A program made the position numbers and the translations under genes. From positions 1-52,674 of the forward strand of contig JAUCBJ010001329.1 in NCBI GenBank assembly GCA_032718475.1: DNA of 52,674 nt. Reading direction: 5' to 3'. The notes under the pieces are model-generated. The model had not been told where the DNA came from, ran no database searches, and saw only the letters and a list, made by a program, of their open reading frames with translations. Source of the stretch: Nemertoderma westbladi (Eukaryota > Xenacoelomorpha > Nemertodermatida > Nemertodermatidae). Positions 12,399 through 23,419 of this stretch are shown here, one piece after another. The first letter of the stretch is position 1. Every line of letters begins with the position of its first letter.

Positions 12399-13807
12399 TC
12401 AACTTTTTTTCAAGCGAGCTCGACCTTGCACTTTAATACGGTTGGATGGAAACTGAGGTCGAACTGGGCTCGGGCTCTGGCGTCGAATTGTCTGCGGTTC
12501 TAAAACGCTGGGAAATGGAATGACTGGCATCTCGCACATCCGTCGGGGCAAAGCGAATCCTGACCTTCTGCGTCCAGTCACGCACTTTTGGTAGAATGCG
12601 CTCCGGTATGCCCAAGCAATAGAATGCCAGGCTCCCCAATTTCGATGTTCGACTCGCAACTTGTTATCTGGTTCACCACAGTTTGAAAGTTTCAAGTGTT
12701 CTTGTTGTCTGGGTGAACTTGGAGGAAATAATCGCGTAAGACCTTGAATCCGCTATCTAATGGCAATATGTCGAGTACCTCCAATAACTCGTCATACTGA
12801 GGCATCGCTGATACAGATCCCTCCTTCAACATTATTAGAGGGTTGATGGCCCAGAATCCTAAATGTGCCCTCATAGGGAAACGTCGTCGTTGCGTCGACA
12901 CATGCTTGTCCGCTAGGTCCTCCCAATGGTTAAATAGCTGCCACATTATCTTTACTGACATATGCTCATATGGGACGTCTCGGAGTTGACATTCCGACGT
13001 TCTGTGTCCTTTGATGTTACAGTAGGTGCATTGAGCTACAAAGCGCCAACAGGTGTAGAAAGTGTGGGACCACTGATCCCCACACCAGTTGCACACTAAA
13101 TCTGGTAGAGAAATGTGCTTTGCTCCACATTTCTTGGTGTGATGCCCTGTAGCCCCACATCTGCCGCAAATGGTGTTGGCAGGGTACCAAACGCGTTCGT
13201 AGATGAGCTCTCCTATAGGGTGAGTGCTACCGTCCATGTGATAGTCTTCATCATCGTGGTCAGTCGGTACGTTCGTCTCCGTGGGTTGTACACAAACCAT
13301 GGCGTCGCTCTTCTCGAGCTCGCAGATCTCGGTTCGCATCTTCCTTGGAAGATTCTCCTCTATCTCAATAACTTGCCCCAACGTCTCGTCGATTATCGTG
13401 GACTCGGTTGGATCTTCATCAGGATGATGAACGCGCCTTCCATGATCCTTGCTGGTCCTTAATCTCCGCGTGGTGTTCCGCGTTGTAGGGTACTAAGGTT
13501 AGCATCAACGGTCTGTCGACTAGACTTCCCGCGTGGGTAAGATAAATGTCGTGAAAAACGCTGAATCCCGCGCGTGTGAAAACATCACAGTGGGCGTTGG
13601 TGTTATAGAATGGTTGAAGGAATCGGCGAAATACTTCCATATGTGTCCTCCCTCCCTCGTAAACTTATCTAAACTATGTCCCTCTCCAAGACATAACAGG
13701 TGTCGCTTTAGAGTCCTAGAAACTATATCGGCGATGAAACATACGTTGACCAATGACTCTATAGCCAAATAATATTGTAGGATTATCCGCGGAAGTGAGG
13801 TAATCAC
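12399..13807 (-). pseudogene. Broken zinc-knuckle protein, probably a retroelement ORF1/gag remnant
   Basis: Read on the minus strand, frames from about 13807 to 12399 form one decayed protein joined through shifts near 13640, 13460 and 12693. The middle part (13381-12692) carries three zinc knuckles: CGRCGATGHHTKKC (CX2CX4HX4C), CNWCGDQWSHTFYTC (CX2CX5HX4C) and CTYCNIKGHRTSEC (CX2CX4HX4C). Upstream, a segment with GFSVFHDIYL and RPLMLTLVPYN could be an RNA-binding-like fold. Clustered CCHC knuckles after such a domain are usual in gag or LINE ORF1 proteins. The 13381 frame has no ATG at its 5' end, only an open continuation to about 13490, which supports decay or a missing upstream exon. It lies between a solo LTR and a LINE start, on the opposite strand to both. 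It could instead be exons of a CCHC host gene, but I think that is less likely. Confidence 0.5.
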
Positions 13808-13949
13808 TCAGTATACACACCCTCTCCATTTCAACTGTGATTCAAACTTGTTGACGTTAGGGGACTTCACACCTGCCGAACTCCAAAGAAGCATTAAATA
13901 AAGCATGTCCAATAATAAAGCGAGTGGATTAGATTAAATCCTAGCGGAG
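13808..13949 (+). mobile_element. Family B LINE, 5' piece (split by the LTR element)
   Basis: The plus frame reads GDFTPAELQRSIK then NNKASGLD followed by ILAE, the segment that precedes RT motifs in non-LTR elements (consensus NNKAPGLDGIPAE). TAA stops interrupt it twice. The frame resumes with VWKTGVLNRPLL at 21444, after the LTR element, so 13949 and 21445 were once adjacent. The upstream boundary near 13808 is approximate. Confidence 0.8.
13946..13949. repeat. 4-bp target duplication GGAG, left copy
   Basis: GGAG precedes the 5' LTR at 13946-13949 and follows the 3' LTR at 21441-21444. Removing the LTR element and one copy restores GCGGAGGTATGG, which keeps the LINE reading frame (A-E-V-W). 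This independent check on the boundaries makes the short duplication credible. Confidence 0.8.
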
Positions 13950-14615
13950 AGTAAGCGGATTCAATTCCCATCATTGTCCACCCTAAAATGACACCAGTGG
14001 CATTTTACCAATATAGTTGGCGATGCGAGATTACCAATAATTAATCTCGCCTCATAACCAACTCGGGGGGGGGGGGGGACGCACGCCCTAAGCCACAGAG
14101 AGAGGTGAGAGGTCAAACCACCTCTGAGGGAAAACCCAGCTAGCGAGGTTAGCATCAGGGAGTAACACCTACCGGAAGTGCCGAAGTGACAATTAGTATA
14201 TAAGCCAATAGCGGGCAGGGGAGCACATGTGGAAAGACAGCAGGGCATCTATTGGGTATCAAAGGCCACAGTAGTGTAGAGGTGAAACCAATATTTATCA
14301 ATCATATAGATACCCTGATTACTGATTTACCGGTCAGTTCATTATTACACAGTTGCGGACCGGCATAGTTTTGGCCGTCATTTTATAGTCTTTGTAACTT
14401 ATACTACTATACTACTGCTGTTGCCATTTGTGTTATAATCTATATTATTTCATATTCAACTGCGCTGTTAATACTGGAATCATTAATACTGAGAAATACA
14501 AACTCTGTTATTTTCCCAACGGCCTTCGGCCAAAGATACCAGCCCAGCAGACCAGCAGCTAATTGATGCGTAGAGTCTTACCCGGTCGGGATCATAGAAC
14601 TCAATTCCGTCACAG
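13950..14615 (+). mobile_element. 5' LTR of a BEL/Pao-like element
   Basis: A direct repeat of about 666 bp, matched by the sequence at 19479-19872 plus 21160-21440. It starts AGTAAGCGGATTCAATTCC (the 3' copy starts TG) and ends TTCCGTCACAG. It contains a G14 run at 14065-14078, a TATATAAG promoter motif at 14197-14204 and the CCAACGGCCTTCGGCC hairpin-forming motif near 14517. The flanking GGAG duplication fixes the outer end. Confidence 0.88.
14197..14204 (+). promoter_or_regulatory. TATA box of the LTR
   Basis: TATATAAG in the LTR, conserved at the same place in the 3' LTR (19727-19734) and degraded in the solo LTR at 11.4 kb. The position, about 250 bp into the LTR, fits a U3 promoter. 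Function is inferred. Confidence 0.5.
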
Positions 14616-14665
14616 TCAACACTTCTGACAATTAAACTGGGATTGCAATCAACAAGAGGCCCAAG

Positions 14666-16189
<1,524 letters not shown>

Positions 16190-17687
16190 TAATACGTTAG
16201 AGGGAATTAATGTTAATAGTACCATAATAGATAACGCTAATCAAACCTTTCTTGCAGGAGATAATATTTTACCCGGTAATAATAATTCTAATTTAAATGT
16301 GCAAAACAATTTAAATAATAATATAAATAGTGCCGAACAAAAAAACGATAATCTAGGTAATAATAATACAATAAATAGTCCCGAAGAAATTAATCAGAAT
16401 AATATCATTATTAATGGTGCAATTAATACAAATGTAGGTGGAACAAGTGAGCTGGCCAATGAGAGCCTGCGAGGCCACACAGTTGCGCAGGGAGGAGCGG
16501 GGGTGAATGGACCCAGTAATGAGAGCCTGCAAGGCCACGCAGTTGCGCAGGGAGTAGCGGGGCTGAATGAACCCACCAAGGGTAGAGATAATGCTTCGAC
16601 TAGAGTAAGTAAGAGTGGCTAAGTAAGAGGTGATGGACTGGGGGGGGGGGCTATGGGCACCCCACCACAAGCGATTAGTGGCGAGAGGGGGGGGGGGGCA
16701 GAGAATGTCCCACAAGCATCAGCGGACAATACGCACGGCGAGATAGGTGAACCACGGCACCCGACGACAGAGAATAGTAGGGGGATTGCGAATATCCCCA
16801 GGACCTTCCAACCGGGCAGAGAGAGAGAGACATTGGCGCCATGAGTGGGCGAGCGAGAAAACGTCGAGCCCAGTCGGAAGACGGAAGAAGGATGGTGGAG
16901 TGTATCCGGGAGGTCGAGGCGAGATCTCATGAGGAGGAAAACTGCACTGAAACGAGACGAAGTGAGGAGAATCGAAGTAGCATTGGTATGGGCAACTGGA
17001 GGGTAAGGACGGACAGTGAATCGTCAGTAGTCGAGATGGAGTCAGAGAGCCGGTGGGGTCGTACTCCGGGAGATTGCCGTCGCCCCAGAGAAACACAACC
17101 TGGTGAAATTTACCACACACCGGGAGAGGGGTACAGGATGTACCGGTACGAGGATGAAGACAGAAGAGGGGATCGAAGAGAAACTTCCCGACAGAACGTA
17201 GCTGCCGATCGAGAATATGGTAGTCGCGGGGAGGACTTCTTGGAATATTCGAGAAGATTAAACTTTGGTCCGGAAGGGCACAGGCAGACTGCAGGACATA
17301 CTGTAGGCCTTACTGCACATACTATAGGCCATGCTGGGAGAGATAGTGTAGGCGATAGGGTAGCGTGGACAACGGGATTAAACCCAGAAGTTGCGGCATA
17401 CATACTGGTAGGTAGGCAAGAAGTGGATAGGCCTATACTGGTACCTGCACACCAGTATGTCTATAACATGCAGGGATATAATATATACCCATGGGATGGG
17501 CGAGCTATTGCCGATAGATGCATGGGCCTTAACATGGTAACATCAACCCCAGTACCAAATATAATACCGGTGGGGGGGGGGGGGGGGGGCAGGGTTATAT
17601 TCCCCCATTGCAGTATCAGCAATACACTCAGCCAAGAACAAAAACCCAAAACCCCTCAGATCCAAATAAGTCATGTGACACGGAGAT
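16190..17687 (+). pseudogene. Gag middle region, low complexity, several frames
   Basis: The frame overlapping from 16116 is Asn-rich (NNNSNLNVQNNLNNNINS) and then contains two copies of an about 25-residue unit with ESLRGHTVAQGGAG and ESLQGHAVAQGVAG (about 16460-16575). It ends at 16622. A second frame from an ATG at 16841 to 17713 is Arg/Glu-rich, then Tyr/Gly-rich (YRMYRYEDEDRRGDRRE; QYVYNMQGYNIYPWDG), with a poly-Gly tract encoded by the G18 run at 17572-17589. Slippage at the G runs near 16640, 16690 and 17572 could explain the frame changes. It belongs to the LTR element; no function can be read from it. Confidence 0.55.
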
Positions 17688-18485
17688 ATGGAGGGGAAAG
17701 TTATCCCCAATGATATATATCCTACACAAAAAAAGTCGACAGGCCCGATGGGTGAACCGCACCCAACAGCAAGGGAGTCTGTATCACAACCATCGAGTGC
17801 GCTGGAAGTACAAGTGATGGGAATGGCAACACTCATCAACGCGCTAAAGACCAGGATTGAGCTACCACCAGAGGAGCCGTTCAAATTCGATGGTAGTAAG
17901 CCGGAGGAATACCTGCAATTCCAGCGTATGTACAGCAATGAAATATTAACGAAGAACTTGATGCAGGCAGAGTGCCTTAAATACTTACAAGTCTAAACAG
18001 GAGGGCCAGCATACAACATTGTGAGGCAGTACCAAGGTATCGAAGGTGGATTCACGACTGCATGGCGAGCCCTGGACAGGGAATTCGGGCATCCTGCGAA
18101 GATCATCCGACGAACCTTAATGGGAATAACATCAGGTGGACAACAGGATAACCCTGTCAGCATTAATACCTTCGCAATTAAAGTCGAAAAGGCGCTGATT
18201 GTGCTAAAGACCCTAGATGCACCTTACAAACTCAACACGTCGAATAACATCACTACAATATTACTACCGATCTGGCTGAGGAACAAGTGGAGAAAGATCG
18301 CCTTCTCCACCCGGGAGAAGAAAGGTGCGGAGCCAGGGCTAGAGGAGATGTCGAACTTCCTTAACTATGAGGTGGAATTGATTACAGACCCAGTCTACAG
18401 CGAAGACAGTTTGGGGAGGGCGCCGAAAGCTGAATACAACAGGCCTAAACCTGAACATAGTGCGGCAAATGCACTACCAAAATAA
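17688..18485 (+). pseudogene. BEL/Pao-like gag domain (DUF1759-type)
   Basis: One frame, interrupted by a single TAA at 17994, reads LPPEEPFKFDGSKPEEYLQF, ECLKYLQV, then TGGPAYNIVRQYQGIEGG, AWRALDREFGHPAKIIRR and a C-terminal helical part ending near LITDPVYSEDS. The order 'F-x-G-x-x-x-E-[YF]-x-x-F', 'E-C-x-K-Y-L', 'G-G-P-A-x-x-x-[IV]', 'A-W-x-x-L-x-x-x-F-G-x-P-x-x-I' is the signature of the gag domain found next to aspartic protease in BEL/Pao elements. Apart from the one stop it is well preserved. No protease, RT, RNase H or integrase follows before the 3' LTR. Confidence 0.7.
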
Positions 18486-19478
18486 AGACAGTCACTACCG
18501 TACGCGGCAACACAGGGGACTACAAGTCCACAGACAGCTGTGAGTAGCGCCACACTGTGACAAGGACAGAAACAAAACAACAACACGAACAAATATAATC
18601 CCAACACCCCCAGTAGGCCGAGTCCAAACAACCAAAACATTGCTCCCGGCCAGCGCGAATCACAATGTTGTAAACCGGGCCAACAATAGGGGCAAAGAAC
18701 TCAGATGGTTCCCAAAGACGGGAGAAGCGAACTAAGACTCAGGAACAGTGGTGTGGGTCTGCCTGGAAGGCACCACATGTAGGAAAGAGTACGAACTGCT
18801 CAGTGCAAATAATCAACTGCAATTAGAATGTAGGTATGTAAAATAATTAATTAATGATAAAAATATATAATCAATGTAAGTACTATAGTCATATATTTAA
18901 CCTTTTCCAACTAGCTACTGGGATTGGGGACGAATTGACTACGATAGGAGGACGAGACATTAGACGGATCCCATTTATCAAGTGTGGCCACACTAATGAG
19001 AATGTGGGAGCCTGACAGAAGGGTACGGAGGATGGGAATAAAATATCGGTTGAGTACAGGGGAATCGGGGGAAGTACAGGGAAGTACCAGGATGTAAGGA
19101 AGTGGAAAGAGTGCAATTCAAGTGTGGGGAGCGAGCATGGAGGAGGATGAGTCCCAAGGGACTGGTGAGAGAGGAAGGGACAAAGGTCCGTGAGGAATAT
19201 TTGAGGAAGATTTGAGGAAGGTTAGAGAAAAATTGTGTGGAGAGTGAGCACAATGGTCTCAAACAGAGACACCAGATACCTCAGTGCAACATAGCTCGCG
19301 ATTGCACCAAGGATGGGTAGTAATAACAGACCCGGGGGGGGGGGGGGGGGGGGGGTCTGGAAAGCCGACCCCAATTAAAGAACTCCACCCCACACCCAAT
19401 ATTAGATTGGGTTCCAGCAGAATTGAAGCGCACTTAAGGTTGATGCTATCTTCTCACCGGGAAGATAGCATGGGGGGG
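18486..19478 (+). mobile_element. LTR element 3' internal region without pol; polypurine tract at the end
   Basis: About 1 kb separates gag from the 3' LTR. Near 18707-18815 a fragment reads WVCLEGT and CRKEYELL, possibly the remains of a gag zinc knuckle. At 19334-19355 there is a G22 run. A purine-rich tract GGGAAGATAGCATGGGGGGG (19459-19478) directly abuts the 3' LTR and is the likely polypurine tract. No RT, integrase or protease motif is visible, so the element is gag-only, either by deletion or because the family is non-autonomous. Confidence 0.65.
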
Positions 19479-19872
19479 TGTAAGCGGATTCAATTCCCTT
19501 CATTCTCCACCCTAAAATGGGACCAGTGGCATTTTACCAATATAGTTGGCGATGCGAGATTACCAATATTTAATCTCGCCTCATAACCAACACGGGGGGG
19601 GGGGGGCGACGCACGCCCTAAGCCACAAAGAGAGGTGAGAGGTCAAACCACCTCAGAGGGAAAACCCAGCTAGCGAGGCTAGAATCAGGGAGTAACACCT
19701 ACAGGGAGTGCCGAAGTGACAATTAGTATATAAGCAACTAGCGGGCAGGGGGGCACGTGGGGAAGGACAGCAGGGCATCCATTGGGTATCAAAGACCACA
19801 GTAGTGTAGAGGTGAAACCAATATGTATCAATCATATAGATACCCTGATGACTGATCTACCGGTCAGTTCAT

Positions 19873-21159
19873 GTTCGCGCTTTCAGACCTTTAGCAGTTT
19901 AACATGCCAATTTTAGGTGTCCTCTTGTTTATAAATCGACTTTAGCCTATAACAATTATTTAATGCACATGAAGTAACATTAGCCGAAGCCAGTCTATGC
20001 GCGATCATTCACCCACAGTTAAGGGAGACTGGATTCGGGTGCTTTGAAGTTATTGCGTTGCAGACCTACTGTATTATTCGATTGATCGTTACTATAATAT
20101 CTCTGACAATATTATTCACTTTCGGGGAAATATTAACAGTTCCTTTAGGACGTGGCGCTTTAAGTATAAAAACAGAGTTATGACTTATACTAAACACAAC
20201 GAGATGGCTACTGATTTTCGTAAATAGCGCATTCTTTAGGAGATGCTTTATTATCTGTCACACTACTGCACACGACTTCACACTGTTTCACAGTGATCTG
20301 CCGACCGTCACTGAATTTAACCATATATAAGGAGGATAGCAACTGACACATGTAGGGATTATGAAATAGCATTTAATGCACACTAAAACCACTGTAATGT
20401 AAGTCGCAATTGCTACCGGTAACCGGTCCCTCTAACCTTTAGTAATCAAGAAGATTGGGGGTTTTATGATTATTTATCGATATTCTCTAAATATAACAGC
20501 ATATCCATCAACATATAACCATTAATAACAGACAGTAAACAGAAGTAAAATAATGCGGTGATAGTCAGCCAGTATCGGTAATACCGGTACCGCAGGTGCC
20601 AAGTGACCAGTTGTTATGGTTAGTTGCACAGTGCAGTAGGGCCAGGTGTTATTCAGTTGGTGGCCAGTCAGTAGGTGCAGCCAGGTGCAGATAATAGATT
20701 TACGTTCTTATAATCAAAGCCGTCTAATGTTGGCCAAAGTCTGAAACTTCCAACACAGAAGTACAGAAGAATTTCCAAGCAGTTGTTCTCGCTCAGAAAG
20801 GTAAACAAAGACCGTAATGCATTGCGCGGTTTTCCGTAGGCCTCTGTGCAAGATAAAATGAAAATCGCTCTGATTGGCTGTGCGAGCTGAACAAAGAGGT
20901 TCCACATCAACAGTAAATCAGCTGACAGATTTCGTCATCTGAACTACAATCTATTTAGAGTATTAGCGCATTGCGGCATAAAATGGCTTGTTATGTCCGC
21001 TAAAATACCCACACAGTACATTGCGGAGAAAATGGCTTGTTATGTCCGCTAAAACACCTTCACGGTACATTGCGGAGAAAATGGCTTGTTATGTCCGCTA
21101 AAACACCTACACAGTATATTGCGGAGAAAAATGACCTGTTATATCCGCAAAAGCTTTTA
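19873..21159. mobile_element. Unclassified 1,287-bp insertion with 8-bp target duplication
   Basis: CAGTTCAT flanks the insert on both sides (19865-19872 and 21160-21167), and only one copy is present in the uninterrupted 5' LTR. The insert begins GTTCGCGCTTTCAGACC and ends CCGCAAAAGCTTTTA; these ends are not inverted repeats of each other. It has no coding capacity. The last 200 bp are four tandem copies of an about 49-bp unit. An 8-bp duplication is typical of hAT, P and some other DNA transposons, but without terminal repeats I leave the class open. Confidence 0.7.
20962..21159. repeat. Four tandem copies of a 49-bp unit
   Basis: Each unit contains GCGGAGAAAATGGCTTGTTA followed by TGTCCGC, an imperfect palindrome, then CTAAAACACC. 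Copies begin near 20972, 21023, 21072 and 21121, the last being the most degraded (GACCTGTTATATCCGC). They lie at the right end of the insertion and may be subterminal transposase-binding repeats. Confidence 0.75.
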
Positions 21160-21444
21160 CAGTTCATTATTACACAGTTGCGGACCGGCATAATATTGAC
21201 CGTCATTTTATAGTCTTTGTAACTTATACTACTATACCGTTGCTGTTGCCATTTGTATTACAATCTATATTATTTCATATTCAACTGCGCTGTTAATACT
21301 GGAATCATTAACACTGAGAAACACAAACTCTGTTATTTTCCCAACGGCCTTCGGCCAAAGATACCAGCCCAGCAAACCAGCAGCTAAGTGACGCGTACAG
21401 TCTTACCCGGTCGGGATCATAGAACTCAATCCCGTCACAGGGAG

Positions 21445-22178
21445 GTATGGAAAACAGGAGTGCTAAACAGACCATTGTTGAATGTTTGCAACCGGATGTT
21501 AAAAGGGGAAAAGCCACCACCAATTTGGACTAAAGGTCAACTAAAGCCTCTCCCCAAGAAAGGAGACCGCGGCATACCAACAAACTATCGTGGGATCTGT
21601 CTGCTTGTGGTAGCTGCCAAAATATACAATAAAATGATTCTATATAGGATTAGGCCTCACATAGAGAAACCACTGCGTAAGAGCCAAAACGGATTTCGAC
21701 CAAGTAGATCAACAATAGCTCAGATACTTGCACTACGGAGACTGATTGAAGGAATTAAGTCAAAGAATCTCCCCGCAGTCATGACTTTTGTGGACTTCAA
21801 GAAGGCATTCGACTCCATCCATAGAGGTAAAATGCTTGAAATCCTAAGAGTTTATGGAATACCAGAAGTAATTGTTGCTGGCATTGCATTGTTATATAGT
21901 GACACAGAAGCGCAGGTACTCTCACCAGATGGTGAAACTGAGTTTTTCTCAATCCTGGCTGGCGTACTGCAAGGTGACACATTAGCACCATTACTATTTG
22001 TAATCGTGCTGGATTACGCAATGAGGACGGCCACAAAGGGTAAAGATCTGGGATTCACCGACTTTGCGGATGACATAGCCCTGTTCTCTAATACGCTAGC
22101 AGGTGCACGGCTTCTACTAAATGAAGTGGAGAGGGCTGCTAAGGAGGTTGGATTGCATATAAATGCTACCAAGTACTT
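21445..22178 (+). mobile_element. Family B LINE, RT domain (second piece)
   Basis: This is an open frame of about 245 codons continuing the segment that ends at 13949. It has PIWTKGQLKPLPKKGD, NYRGICLLVVAAKIYNKM, QNGFRPSRSTIAQ, the motif VMTFVDFKKAFDSIHRG, GVLQGDTLAPLLFVIVLDYA and the catalytic FADDIALFSN near 22065. It departs from the other family B copy (34769) after HINATK at about 22178, where unrelated sequence with CGGTGCCGGTACGGGTGCCG takes over. Compared with the 34769 copy it lacks a short segment between KDLGFT and DFADD. The family is related to family A. The exact LINE clade cannot be fixed from this fragment. Confidence 0.85.
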
Positions 22179-23419
22179 CAACATCTTCTTCTATCGGTGC
22201 CGGTACGGGTGCCGGTACAATAGACTCACTGAATACTCTACTCTGTAGGCTTACTACCGTACTGGAGTAATCCATAATCATGCAACGGGTAATCAGTGTT
22301 ATTGTACATGGGTTATGGGTAGAACGTCATGTTAAGTTATCGACATTATAAATGCCACTAAATTTTAAATCTATTATTACACCTAGTTAACTTCAATATC
22401 TTTTTCACTTGGATGTATGGATGATTATTTTTAGACGACCTACCGGTTTTCGTCTGTTTTCCCTACATTCCAACTGTTTTCGCTTGTTTTCACCTGTTTT
22501 CGCCTGTTTTCGACTGTTGTCACAATCTAGTACTATCCCATATATTGAAAGAGCATCGGCATAGAAAAGGTAATTTGAGCAAAATACATTCACACACTGA
22601 AAAGTTATTGCAACTGGGTTAATTGCAAGTGTCTGCAAAGCGAACTCCAACACGGACCTCATTATCCAATATTGGTTTATGTTGTTAAACGGCTCTCTAG
22701 TTACGTAATAAATATTCGAGAACACTAAATGGAAAAAAGTAAACATTTTTTTCAATATTCTCTCGACCCTTTATTAATCACAAGACGCTCGGTAAATAAA
22801 ATGCCCCGAGAATAATGAAAAAAAGCTCTACTTTTTTCCTATGTAATAAATAATTATTTTTAAATTATATGAAACGGACTTAGCTATATAAAAATTAGTT
22901 TTATATTTGTAATAAGTTAGGAACCCGACTAACTCCCCAGTTATTTATTTTACAATTTTTCTTGGGTGCAATTATTGTTCGGTTTGTGTTATTGGGTTGC
23001 TATTTCCCGTGGGGCAATTGTCCGGGGGGCAATATTCACTGATTCCGACGTACGAGCGTAACAGCAGCTGTTGACAAAGGTTTATCAACAAAGGAAATAA
23101 AGTGCGACATTTCGTCTGGAAGCAAGAAACAACGGCAACTAAATACGTAAAATAGAGCAAGGCGAAGTTGGTACCAGGAAAGGTGCTAAGATATTTCATG
23201 TAATATCGTCTGTAATCTACTAAGGCTGTTATTTGAGCTGTGAGTGGAGATTCAACTTCTCGCGGTGAACCAACAATATTCTGTCACCATATGTCTCGCA
23301 GGCTTCCTCAAGGGTACATGTGCGATCAAAATAGAGGGAAGTCGCCTTAGTTTCTTTGATACAATCAAGATAAGCCTCGGGTGAAGCGGTTTACATGACG
23401 CTCTAATTCATGCCAAGAC
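22179..23419. other. Non-coding stretch; short 11-bp repeats at 22440-22515
   Basis: No gene recognised. 22440-22515 holds about six degenerate 11-bp units of the form TGTTTTCGCCT. The minus-strand frames at 22405-22755 and 22972-23199 arise from T-rich sequence and have no family features. The right part, from about 23230, may already be decayed Helitron sequence. Confidence 0.45.

Larger units (their letters stand above)
19479..21440 (+). mobile_element. 3' LTR, split by a 1,287-bp insertion
   Basis: 19479-19872 matches the first part of the 5' LTR (TGTAAGCGGATTCAATTCC, G13 run at 19594-19606, TATATAAG at 19727-19734, GATCTACCGGTCAGTTCAT), and 21160-21440 matches the rest (CAGTTCATTATTACACAGTT through CCCGTCACAG). 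The LTR resumes at exactly the base where it stopped, apart from an 8-bp duplication. It is followed by the GGAG target duplication at 21441-21444. Confidence 0.88.
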
